From Siphonodentalium dalli (lineage: Eukaryota > Mollusca > Scaphopoda > Gadilida > Siphonodentaliidae): a stretch of DNA of 64,000 nucleotides. Below are positions 38,487 through 48,817 of this stretch, in pieces (position 1 is the stretch's first letter; the number at the start of each line of letters is the position of its first letter). Location: the NCBI GenBank assembly GCA_032622095.1, contig CP136063.1, positions 210,660,355-210,724,354 of the forward strand. Direction: 5' to 3'. The position numbers were made by a program, and so were the translations under genes. The notes below the pieces were generated by a model. It ran no database searches and was not told the origin of the DNA. It saw only the letters and a list, made by a program, of their open reading frames with translations.

Positions 38487-40543
38487 ACATTTTTGAATAT
38501 GAATTTAATGTTTTTTAAATTTAATATATTTTGTTTCTGAATTGTTTTTTTATTGTTAATTTTTTTTAATTTTAAATTGTTTTAATTAAATTGTGAATTG
38601 TTTTAATAAATTTTTTTGTTTCTGGCGGAAAAATTTACCCGTAGAAATCCCCCCTTCCTAGGAACGACAGACAACGCATTCTTTGTTTCGTGAAATCTCT
38701 CTACGATAACATTGCATTGAATTTAAAACAAACGCTTCCCGTCGGGAAATCTGTCTGCATAATATTTTGAGTCTGCCGTACCCGTCGTAATGTCGTGAAA
38801 TATCTCTGCATAATAGATAACATTGCATTGAATCTGTTGTTGGCATTCAGGGCTTCGGGTCGTTGTTGTTGGCATCACGGCTCCCCGAAAACTCTCACAT
38901 TGCCGAAAACGTGTATTTAGTAATATCGTTGTTGTTGATATTTACGGCTTGGGGGCTATTTTCTTATTTAGCAAGTTTGAGCTCAATCGGTTCGAGTCTA
39001 TAAAGGACACACTCATATATATGACACTTCCCGTGGGTAGCAGGTTTGAGCTCAATCGGCATTCCCTGGAATTTCCCGTAGATTGGCAGATTCCAGTAGC
39101 TTTATAAGGGTATATCTGGGGAGAAATCTGATGCTATATTCGTGATTATCTGGGATGATTTCGGTATATAACTATATACTGTAAAAACAAAGCGCGCCAT
39201 CCGTGCTCGCAGGGTTGGTCAGAAACAAATGTTTTTTAAATTTAATGTATGTTCCGTATATCTCTCTGCAGATGCAAATAACGTTGAATGGCAAACAGAC
39301 GCTCTTTATAGAGATGCGTCAAAAACAAACGCTCATTAAATAATGACTTGATTAACCCACGCCGTGCCTTTGCGGTGATTTGAGATTGGAGAACGGGTGC
39401 TCTGAGCTTTTCTAAACCGCGACCACGGTCGTGTCGGTGGGATTTGACACTTACATAGGAAGTTTGAGCTCAATCTGTACACGCGTTTTGGATTCTATGA
39501 AGTACACACACACACACACACACATGACATTTTTGAATATGAATTTAATGTTTTTTAAATTTAATATATTTTGTTTCTGAATTGTTTTTTTATTGTTAAT
39601 TTTTTTTAATTTTAAATTGTTTTAATTAAATTGTGAATTGTTTTAATAAATTTTTTTGTTTCTGGCGGAAAATTTTACCCGTAGAAATCCCCCCTTCCTA
39701 GGAACGACAGACAACGCATTCTTTGTTTCGTGAAATCTCTCTACGATAACATTGCATTGAATTTAAAACAAACGCTTCCCGTCGGGAAATCTGTCTGCAT
39801 AATATTTTGAGTCTGCCGTACCCGTCGTAATGTCGTGAAATATCTCTGCATAATAGATAACATTGCATTGAATCTGTTGTTGGCATTCAGGGCTTCGGGT
39901 CGTTGTTGTTGGCATCACGGCTCCCCGAAAACTCTCACATTGCCGAAAACGTGTATTTAGTAATATCGTTGTTGTTGATATTTACGGCTTGGGGGCTATT
40001 TTCTTATTTAGCAAGTTTGAGCTCAATCGGTTCGAGTCTATAAAGGACACACTCATATATATGACACTTCCCGTGGGTAGCAGGTTTGAGCTCAATCGGC
40101 ATTCCCTGGAATTTCCCGTAGATTGGCAGATTCCAGTAGCTTTATAAGGGTATATCTGGGGAGAAATCTGATGCTATATTCGTGATTATCTGGGATGATT
40201 TCGGTATATAACTATATACTGTAAAAACAAAGCGCGCCATCCGTGCTCGCAGGGTTGATCAGAAACAAATGTTTTTTAAATTTAATGTATGTTCCGTATA
40301 TCTCTCTGCAGATGCAAATAACGTTGAATGGCAAACAGACGCTCTTTATAGAGATGCGTCAAAAACAAACGCTCATTAAATAATGACTTGATTAACCCAC
40401 GCCGTGCCTTTGCGGTGATTTGAGATTGGAGAACGGGTGCTCTGAGCTTTTCTAAACCGCGACCACGGTCGTGTCGGTGGGATTTGACACTTACATAGGA
40501 AGTTTGAGCTCAATCTGTACACGCGTTTTGGATTCTATGAAGT

Positions 40544-40574
<31 letters not shown>

Positions 40575-40600
40575 CGAAGTCTCAAAATATATAGTATAGA
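37379..40600 (-). mobile_element. Helitron E10 with three 1-kb monomers
   Basis: 3222 bp, nearly identical to E5 and, inverted, to P3, including the GTGTCGTT variant in the first monomer and GGGTCGTT in the other two. Confidence 0.8.
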
Positions 40601-42719
40601 CTAGCAGGTTAGCCCGCCACTGGCGGCATTCGTCCCATGGCTTTGTTTCAGAAACATGACATTTTTGAATATGAATTTAATGTTTTTTAAATTTAATATA
40701 TTTTGTTTCTGAATTGTTTTTTTATTGTTAATTTTTTTTAATTTTAAATTGTTTTAATTAAATTGTGAATTGTTTTAATAAATTTTTTTGTTTCTGGCGG
40801 AAAAATTTACCCGTAGAAATCCCCCCTTCCTAGGAACGACAGACAACGCATTCTTTGTTTCGTGAAATCTCTCTACGATAACATTGCATTGAATTTAAAA
40901 CAAACGCTTCCCGTCGGGAAATCTGTCTGCATAATATTTTGAGTCTGCCGTACCCGTCGTAATGTCGTGAAATATCTCTGCATAATAGATAACATTGCAT
41001 TGAATCTGTTGTTGGCATTCAGGGCTTCGTGTCGTTGTTGTTGGCATCACAGCTCCCCGAAAACTCTCACATTGCCGAAAACGTGTATTTAGTAATATCG
41101 TTGTTGTTGATATTTACGGTTTGGGGGCTATTTTCTTATTTAGCAAGTTTGAGCTCAATCGGTTCGAGTCTATAAAGGACACACTCATATATATGACACT
41201 TCCCGTGGGTAGCAGGTTTGAGCTCAATCGGCATTCCCTGGAATTTCCCGTAGATTGGCAGATTCCAGTAGCTTTATAAGGGTATATCTGGGGAGAAATC
41301 TGATGCTATATTCGTGATTATCTGGGATGATTTCGGTATATAACTATATACTGTAAAAACAAAGCGCGCCATCCGTGCTCGCAGGGTTGGTCAGAAACAA
41401 ATATTTTTTTTAAATTTAATGTATGTTCCGTATATCTCTCTGCAGATGCAAATAACGTTGAATGGCAAACAGACGCTCTTTATAGAGATGCGTCAAAAAC
41501 AAACGCTCATTAAATAATGACTTGATTGACCCACGCCGTGCCTTTGCGGTGATTTGAGATTGGAGAACGGGTGCTCTGAGCTTTTCTAAACCGCGACCAC
41601 GGTCGTGTCGGTGGGATTTGACACTTACATAGGAAGTTTGAGCTCAATCTGTACACGCGTTTTGGATTCTATGAAGTACACACACACACACACACACACA
41701 TGACATTTTTGAATATGAATTTAATGTTTTTTAAATTTAATATATTTTGTTTCTGAATTGTTTTTTTATTGTTAATTTTTTTTAATTTTAAATTGTTTTA
41801 ATTAAATTGTGAATTGTTTTAATAATTTTTTTTGTTTCTGGCGGAAAAATTTACCCGTAGAAATCCCCCCTTCCTAGGAACGACAGACAACGCATTCTTT
41901 GTTTCGTGAAATCTCTCTACGATAACATTGCATTGAATTTAAAACAAACGCTTCCCGTCGGGAAATCTGTCTGCATAATATTTTGAGTCTGCCGTACCCG
42001 TCGTAATGTCGTGAAATATCTCTGCATAATAGATAACATTGCATTGAATCTGTTGTTGGCATTCAGGGCTTCGGGTCGTTGTTGTTGGCATCACGGCTCC
42101 CCGAAAACTCTCACATTGCCGAAAACGTGTATTTAGTAATATCGTTGTTGTTGATATTTACGGCTTGGGGGCTATTTTCTTATTTAGCAAGTTTGAGCTC
42201 AATCGGTTCGAGTCTATAAAGGACACACTCATATATATGACACTTCCCGTGGGTAGCAGGTTTGAACTCAATCGGCATTCCCTGGAATTTCCCGTAGATT
42301 GGCAGATTCCAGTAGCTTTATAAGGGTATATCTGGGGAGAAATCTGATGCTATATTCGTGATTATCTGGGATGATTTCGGTATATAACTATATACTGTAA
42401 AAACAAAGCGCGCCATCCGTGCCCGCAGGGTTGATCAGAAACAAATGTTTTTTAAATTTAATGTATGTTCCGTATATCTCTCTGCAGATGCAAATAACGT
42501 TGAATGGCAAACAGACGCTCTTTATAGAGATGCGTCAAAAACAAACGCTCATTAAATAATGACTTGATTAACCCACGCCGTGCCTTTGCGGTGATTTGAG
42601 ATTGGAGAACGGGTGCTCTGAGCTTTTCTAAACCGCGACCACGGTCGTGTCGGTGGGATTTGACACTTACATAGGAAGTTTGAGCTCAATCTGTACACGC
42701 GTTTTGGATTCTATGAAGT

Positions 42720-42750
<31 letters not shown>

Positions 42751-42776
42751 CGAAGTCTCAAAATATATAGTATAGA
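40601..42776 (-). mobile_element. Helitron E11, two monomers, outermost minus unit
   Basis: 2176 bp; 5' end TCTATACTATATATTTTG (reverse) abuts T at 42777, fixing the right border of the cluster. Confidence 0.8.
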
Positions 42777-43454
42777 TAAGATATCCTTTCGGTCACGTTT
42801 TGCCGAATAACTATAACAAGCATTGGAAATACTTAATGTAGTCTAGATATAAATGATAAATTCTGGACTTTTTTAGTGTTCAATCAGTTGTCGCCATCTC
42901 TAAATTTGTAAACACTGTCATAAATTATCAATGTGACAGAACATTTAGCACGGTATTATTAACGCCACCGTTCTACAAATTTTAGAAATATGTGGTCCCA
43001 TGGGGATTTTATAAATAGATAATTATTTTTTTCCGGTTATTTTGGGACGCGTTAAAGTTGTACTGCGACCCCGAGTCCGGCATAAGCTGTAGTTGGAATG
43101 TCCAAGTTCGTGAAAGTTCTACTGACTATGCCGATGATTTGAGAAGCTTTATTGTATTAGGATATTGTAGGAAGACTAATCTGGCCGTGTCAAATTGAGC
43201 TATAGCGATGGGATATCTCGCAGGACAACACATTTCGGGTTTTCGTGGGGTGTGTTTTCGCTGGATGTCTTATAGTTGCAGTGTGTAACTATTATGACCG
43301 AGTTAACTGCGTTCGATGTTTAGGTATGAACAATGGCTGGGCCATGCACACTTGCAGATTTTATGGCGGGAACACAATTCTATGAGACTGATCTTTCTGT
43401 AGCATGGTTAACCTTTCATGGTGGGAGCTGCGCTGGTGCACCATTAAATATCAT
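42777..43454. other. Unassigned intronic sequence
   Basis: Single-copy by eye; no feature recognised. Confidence 0.4.
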
Positions 43455-43910
43455 GTGCCATACATTCTCGTTATATACGCGAGTCTCCCATAGGTAGCCT
43501 CGCCTATATTAGAGAATGCACTGGATTACAAGATCATGGTAATATTGCTATGCCAATGCATGTTCCTGTATATGCGAGGCTCCCTATAAAATAATGCATT
43601 GGCACAGAGTGTTAGGACAACATTCAGGAAGCTTCATTCAAGTAAACAAATGGTGCGGGGACTTTCTTCAATGTCAAAGATATAAAGCATCGAAGAGTTA
43701 GAAGGACAACACTGACTATCTCACTGATTATATGAAATACAGACAAAATCCATTTATGCCACAGGGTTAGAGTTGTATATGCGAGGCTCCCTATTTGGAA
43801 ACTCGCATATATAAGAGAATGCACTGGCTTACAAGATCATGGTAATATTATTATGCCATTGAATTTTCCTGTATATGCGAGGCTCCCTATAAAATAATGC
43901 ATTGGCACAG
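43455..43910. repeat. Cluster of four diverged about-60-bp palindromes
   Basis: At 43455-43524, 43551-43604, 43773-43828 and 43851-43910. Arms follow the plan GCCAATGCATTCTCTTATAT-ATGCGAG and complement, here with GGCTCCCTA in the centre. Same family as 45575-45667, 52644-52805 and 57345-57413. Confidence 0.6.
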
Positions 43911-44095
43911 AGTGTTAGGACAACATTCAGGAAGCTTCATTCAAGTAAACAAATGGTGCGGGGACTTTCTTCAATGTCAAAGATATGCGCATGTTCAATA
44001 TATAAAGCATCGAAGAGTTAGAAGGACAACACTGACTATCTCACTGATTATATGAAATACAGACAAAACCCATTTATGCCACAGGGTTAGAGTGA
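43520..44095 (+). repeat. Direct duplication, about 300-bp period
   Basis: 43520-43770 (TTACAAGATCATGGTAATAT ... CCACAGGGTTAGAGT) recurs at 43828-44095. The second copy has about 16 extra bases near 43985 (GCGCATGTTCAATATA). Confidence 0.8.
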
Positions 44096-44955
44096 AAGAC
44101 AACAACTGGAATGCGTTTATAGCTACCTGTTTCGAAAATCATAATTATTTACAGGAAGCCGATACAATAAATGTAGTAGTAACCAATACAAACATGTGGG
44201 TGACCATTTTTGAGGCACAATAACCGCCTATATAGATGTAGGCCAAAGGGGGGGAGAGATCAATCGAATGCGTATTTCCCAAAACAAAAAACAAACAAAC
44301 AAAAATCAAAAACGGGGAGGGTGGGAGGGTTGTTAAAATAAGCGACCGTCTTCGGCGACAAATTTATTGGAAAGAAAGTTATCACAGTCACTGTGCGCAT
44401 CCCTCCGGCAAAAATATAGTTCCCACGATTCTGCTCTACAAATTATTCCCATTAACTAAATAGCAATACTGCCAAATTACTTGTACTTTATAATTATGTA
44501 CTTCGCAACATCAGTGTATGGCTTACTTATCTGAAATGTCATGTGGTATGGTGTAGTGATCTATACCAGTGAAAGATCTCGTTACCAAAAATGTTTCTGT
44601 TTGTAGACAATTGTTGGTTTAAATTGACACATCTGGCTAACCCTTTGGGTTAAAATACGTCGCTCTTATACGACTATGTTATAGACTGCCGTTTTAAAGT
44701 CTACTTGGTGCGTCGCATGTTCGTATTAAACGTCTCCCCGGTGGATCGGATTGTTGTTTGCAAGACTGGTTGATATGTTGCATTTTGTTATTGATCGAAC
44801 CCATACCTGCATGGTATATAATTTAGTTACACTAATACTACCATGCAATAGTTGGAATGTATGTTGTTGGCACTATAAGTCATGAAGCCATTATACATAT
44901 ATGCACCTTTAAATGTGGTCTATCTCTTTATAAACATGTGATATATAGTTACCGG
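44096..44955. other. Unassigned sequence
   Basis: Contains an A/C-rich stretch (44280-44315); no gene recognised. Confidence 0.4.
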
Positions 44956-45402
44956 GGTATAAAATATTAGATATGAATCGAAGACCCCCCTGTCCGGAAA
45001 TGCTTCTATCCATTAATATTGATTATATTTCGAATATTTTCTAGTCTATAAAAATGTGGTTGTTTATCTAGCGCACAATAGTGGTTCCCGTTAACGGAGA
45101 CCAGAAATTTGATTGTGTAATTTTGCCCAAAATAAACGTTAACTAGACTCATTATCGCTTGTAACTATGTAATAAAACAATACAAACAATCAATCTGGGA
45201 CTTCGGCGATCGAATGAGGAACACCCTGATGATCTCTATAGCAATATGGTATCGCCTGAATGGATTGTTCTAAAATAGAACAATAAAGTGTCCCACTTAA
45301 TCATCTCATTTTATAATAAAATATTCGAAATAAAATCAATATTAATTGATAGAAGCGTTTCCGAACATGGGTCTTCAAATTATATTTATTATTTTATGCC
45401 CA
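44956..45402. mobile_element. MITE-like element with about 100-bp inverted ends
   Basis: Left arm 44956-45060 (GAAGACCC..., CTTCTATCCATTAATATTGA) matches the complement of 45305-45402 with scattered changes. No coding sequence between. Confidence 0.55.
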
Positions 45403-45574
45403 CGAAACAATTTCAAGATTGTTATATGAAGAGGTAGTCCATCTTTAACTAACGTAATCAACGCATTCCATAGATCGTGGTCAACACGTTCACACGAAGT
45501 ACACATATCATATTCGCGCAAGTTAGGATGTTACATAACGTTGTCGGAAATGACTCAAATAACCCGTTCATCGC

Positions 45575-45667
45575 GGGAGCCTCGCATACATAAGACAATG
45601 CACTGGCATACAACATCGAGGTAAATATTGTTAGGCCAATGCATTCTCTTTTATATGCGAGGCTCCC
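45575..45667. repeat. Palindrome of the GCCAATGCATTCTC family
   Basis: Arms GGGAGCCTCGCATACATAAG and its complement at 45640-45667, with a larger, AT-rich loop than other members. Confidence 0.6.
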
Positions 45668-45713
45668 AAAATCAGGGAGCTGCAGTCTTGAAAGGTTTAA
45701 GCACAATGATTAT

Positions 45714-45741
45714 CTGTCCGTATGTATGTATGTATGTATGT
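45714..45741 (+). repeat. (GTAT)n microsatellite
   Basis: Uninterrupted GTAT/TATG run. Confidence 0.85.
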
Positions 45742-46137
45742 ATTTCAAGTTCAACGCCCTAATACAGTGAGCCGTCAGCCACACTGTCTGTGGTTTAAGA
45801 GAGATAATTACATCGTGCTTGAAAATTCGGCTCACAATGCATTTGGGCCCTGTGGGCTCTCTGCATTCTGAGTTTGAATGTTCTAACACTCGGTTATTAT
45901 CCATTACGAAATTAGGAATGTTGTCTCTTTAGGCATATTCGAATGTGTCCATGCATTTAAGTCTAGACCAGTCATATACACATCCAAATGGATACGCTTT
46001 TGTAATCGGTCACTGCATGTTGCAGGTATCGGCTATTACACACTATTGCCATTTAACTCCCAGGTTGGTAAGTAACTTATCAACCTGCGACGAGGAGTTA
46101 GTAAGCTGCTTACTAACCTGTATGGAGTGGTCGTGTT

Positions 46138-46480
46138 GAACAAGTGCGATCAGACGCAATGAGTGAGATAATTCCAGGCCACAACTAGGACATTAACACA
46201 TCAAATAATCGATTACCAATAGAAAGTGGACGGTGGAAAAAATCAAAACGGAATGACAGAGTGTGTACGTGTACATTATGTAATGACGGCATAGGAGATG
46301 AGTAACACTTTGTAATTATGTGTTCACACCTTAATGATATCCGAATCAAATATATCCCGGACTATTACTGGAAATATCCCAGCGAAGAAAAGTTTTATAG
46401 ACTTCTATCGATTGAAAATATTAGTATTGCGGAGATTGTTATTATACCTGAAGTGTGCCTTTAAGGAACTCCCCATTTCA
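46138..46480 (+). pseudogene. LINE ORF2 C-terminal remnant
   Basis: Reads, across frame breaks, NHRLPIESGRWKK, then RVCTCTLCNDGIGDE, His-Phe-Val-Ile-Met-Cys, and RIKYIPDYYWKYPSEEKFYR. The Cys-x2-Cys ... Gly-Asp-Glu-x-His-Phe-x3-Cys signature is typical of the zinc-ribbon-like tail of non-LTR retrotransposon ORF2 proteins. At least one stop and a frameshift interrupt it. Reverse transcriptase and endonuclease are absent. Confidence 0.65.
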
Positions 46481-46663
46481 AAACACATCCCATTTGTTAA
46501 GACCGGGGTTACATATAACTGCTGTTCCCCTGCATTATTCGATGTGTGTGACAAAATGGAAATACAAAGGGGTTGAGATATATAAATATTATATGGTATT
46601 GTGTCCGTGGCATGAGTAAAATGAGAAGATTATAGCCACTATAGTTTCCTGCTATTGTACATA

Positions 46664-47291
46664 TCTCATATATATTTTGAAGACCTCTGTCTGTATGTCT
46701 GTCTGTCTGTCTGTCTGTCATTTATACAAATCTACGATTCTCGACCGATCGGGACGAAACTTGGTATGTATGTGTAGTTTGACAAGGCGGTCGTCGTTGT
46801 CGTATTGGCGAGCCCGTGTGGCACCCGCTTCGCGCATGCGCAGACGAGATATCGGAAACGGCTGGAGCTATCGACTTGAAATTTGCTATGTGAATGTATC
46901 TTGCCCCGGATACGAATTTTATCGGGTCGCCGAGCCCGTGCGACGCCAGCTTCTCGCATGCGCAGACCAGATCTCGGAAACGGGTGGAGCTATCGACTTG
47001 AAATTTTGTATGTGAATGTATCTTGCCCCGGATACGAATTTTATCGGATCGCCGAGCCCGTGCGACGCCAGCTTCGCGCATGCGCAGACCAGATCTCGGA
47101 AACGGGTGGAGCTATCGACTTGAAATTTGGTATGTGAATGTATCTTGCCCCGGATACGAATTTTATCGGGTCGCCGAGCCCGTGCGACGCCAGCTTCGCG
47201 CATGCGCAGACCAGATCTAGGAAACGGGTAGAGCTATCGACTTGAAATTTGTTTTTTTAATAGCCCGGACAACGTCGGGCTCATCGGCTAG
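46664..47291 (+). mobile_element. Helitron Q1 (122-bp repeat family)
   Basis: Same 5' end and (TGTC)n as P1, about 3.5 tandem 122-bp units, hairpin AGCCCGGACAACGTCGGGCT and CATCGGCTAG. Confidence 0.8.
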
Positions 47292-47313
47292 TCTCATATA
47301 TATTTTGAAGACC

Positions 47314-47347
<34 letters not shown>

Positions 47348-48322
47348 CTTAATACAAATCTACGATTCTCGACCGATCGGGACGAAACTTGGTACGTGTG
47401 TGTAGTTTGACCAGGCGGTGGTCGTTGTCGTATTGGCGAGCCCATGCGACGCCCATGCAGCGCATGCGCAGACGAGATCTCGGAAACGGGTGGAGCTATC
47501 GACTTGAAATTTGGTATGTGAATGTATCTTGCCCCGAGTACGAATTTTATCGGGTCGCCGAGCCCGTGCGATGCCAGCTTCGCGCATGCGCAGACGAGAT
47601 CTCGGAAACGGGTGGAGCTATCGACTTGAAATTTTGTATGTGAATGTATCTTGCCCCGGATACGAATTTTATCGGGTCGCCGAGCCCGTGCGACGCCAGC
47701 TTCGCGCATGCGCAGACGAGATCTCGGAAACGGGTGGAGCTATCGACTTGAAATTTGGTATGTGAATGTATCTTGCCCCGGATACGAATTTTATCGGGTC
47801 GCCGAGCCCGTGCGACGCCAGCTTCGCGCATGCGCAGACGAGATCTCGGAAACGGGTGGAGCTATCGACTTGCAATTTGGTATGTGAATGTATCTTGCCC
47901 CGGATACGAATTTTATCGGGTCGCCGAGCCCGTGCGACGCCAGCTTCGCGCATGCGCAGACCAGATCTCGGAAACGTGTAGAGCTATCGACTTGAAATTT
48001 GGTTTTTGAATAGCCCGGACAACGTCGGGCTGGGTAGAGCTATCGACTTGAAATTTGGTTTTTGAATGGAGCTATCGACTTGAAATTTGGTTTTTGAATA
48101 GCCCGGATGTGAATGTATCTTGCCCCGGATACGAATTTTATCGGGTCGCCGAGCCCGTGCGACACCAGCTTCGCGCATGGGCAGACCAGATCTCGGAAAC
48201 AGGTAGAGCTATCGACTTGAAATTTGGTTTTTGAATAGCCCGGACAACGTCGGGCTGGGTAGAGCTATCGACTTGAAATTTGGTTTTTGAATAGCCCGGA
48301 CAACGTCGGGCTCATCGGCTAG
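47292..48322 (+). mobile_element. Helitron Q2 with scrambled 3' repeats
   Basis: Begins like Q1 with about 4.5 units, then three further copies of the terminal GGTTTTTGAATAGCCCGGA block in rearranged order, partly fused to each other or to a 122-bp unit, before the final hairpin and CTAG. Confidence 0.8.
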
Positions 48323-48749
48323 TCTATTATATATTTTGGTACTTCTGTCTGTATGTATGTATGTATGTATGTGTGTATTAGACTCGAAACTGCTCGACTG
48401 ATCCAACTCAAATTTGGTATGTAGGCCTACTTTGATCCTGGGAACAATATGGGCAGGTTAAATTTCCCGTGCGACCATGTCCTTGACCTCCCTCATATAT
48501 GCTCATATAGGCATGTTTCTGCACCTCGTCCGATCCAACTCAAATTTGTTATGTAGGCCATTTTGATCCTGGGAACAATATGGGTTGGTCCAATTTCACG
48601 TGCGACCTTGACCGTGACCATATACGCTCATACATTGTGTATATGCATGTTTCTGGACCAATCGAACAATAGTTTGTCCAGATGCTGTATATTTTGCCCA
48701 GACGGAGAAATCCCTAAATACCCCGGACAAAGTCGGGCACATCAGCTAG
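48323..48749 (+). mobile_element. Helitron Q3, distinct subfamily
   Basis: 5' TCTATTATATATTTTGGTAC, (TATG)n, two units of a roughly 120-bp repeat with CCAACTCAAATTTGGTATGT and CCTGGGAACAATATGGG, hairpin CCCGGACAAAGTCGGG and CATCAGCTAG. Confidence 0.75.
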
Positions 48750-48754
48750 TATGT

Positions 48755-48817
48755 ATATATATTGCATGTTCTGTGTTAAATCATAGTTTTTGCAATAAAC
48801 TGATTCTGATTCTGACT
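48755..48817 (+). mobile_element. LINE 3'-tail fragment
   Basis: TTTTGCAATAAACTGATTCT followed by GATTCTGAC is the common 3' terminus with (GATTCT)n of CR1/L2-like LINEs. Only the last about 60 bp remain. Confidence 0.4.

Larger units (their letters stand above)
17613..42776. mobile_element. 25-kb cluster of 18 non-autonomous Helitrons
   Basis: Head-to-tail units on the plus strand (17613-24990) meet head-to-tail units on the minus strand (25007-42776). Each typical unit starts TCT.TA..ATATATTTTG (two start TACTATATATTTTG), carries a microsatellite near its 5' end, and ends in a short GC-rich hairpin plus CTAG. Outer flanks are A on the left and T on the right, the Helitron A|T site. No Rep/helicase reading frame is present, so all are non-autonomous. 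Pearl, CvA and DINE-1 elements of molluscs and flies share this plan (ends plus internal tandem repeats). Confidence 0.85.
46664..48749 (+). mobile_element. Second Helitron array (Q1-Q3)
   Basis: Three abutting plus-strand units. Left flank A (GTACATA|TCTC), right flank T (CTAG|TATG), fitting an A|T site within GTACATATGTA-like DNA. Confidence 0.8.
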
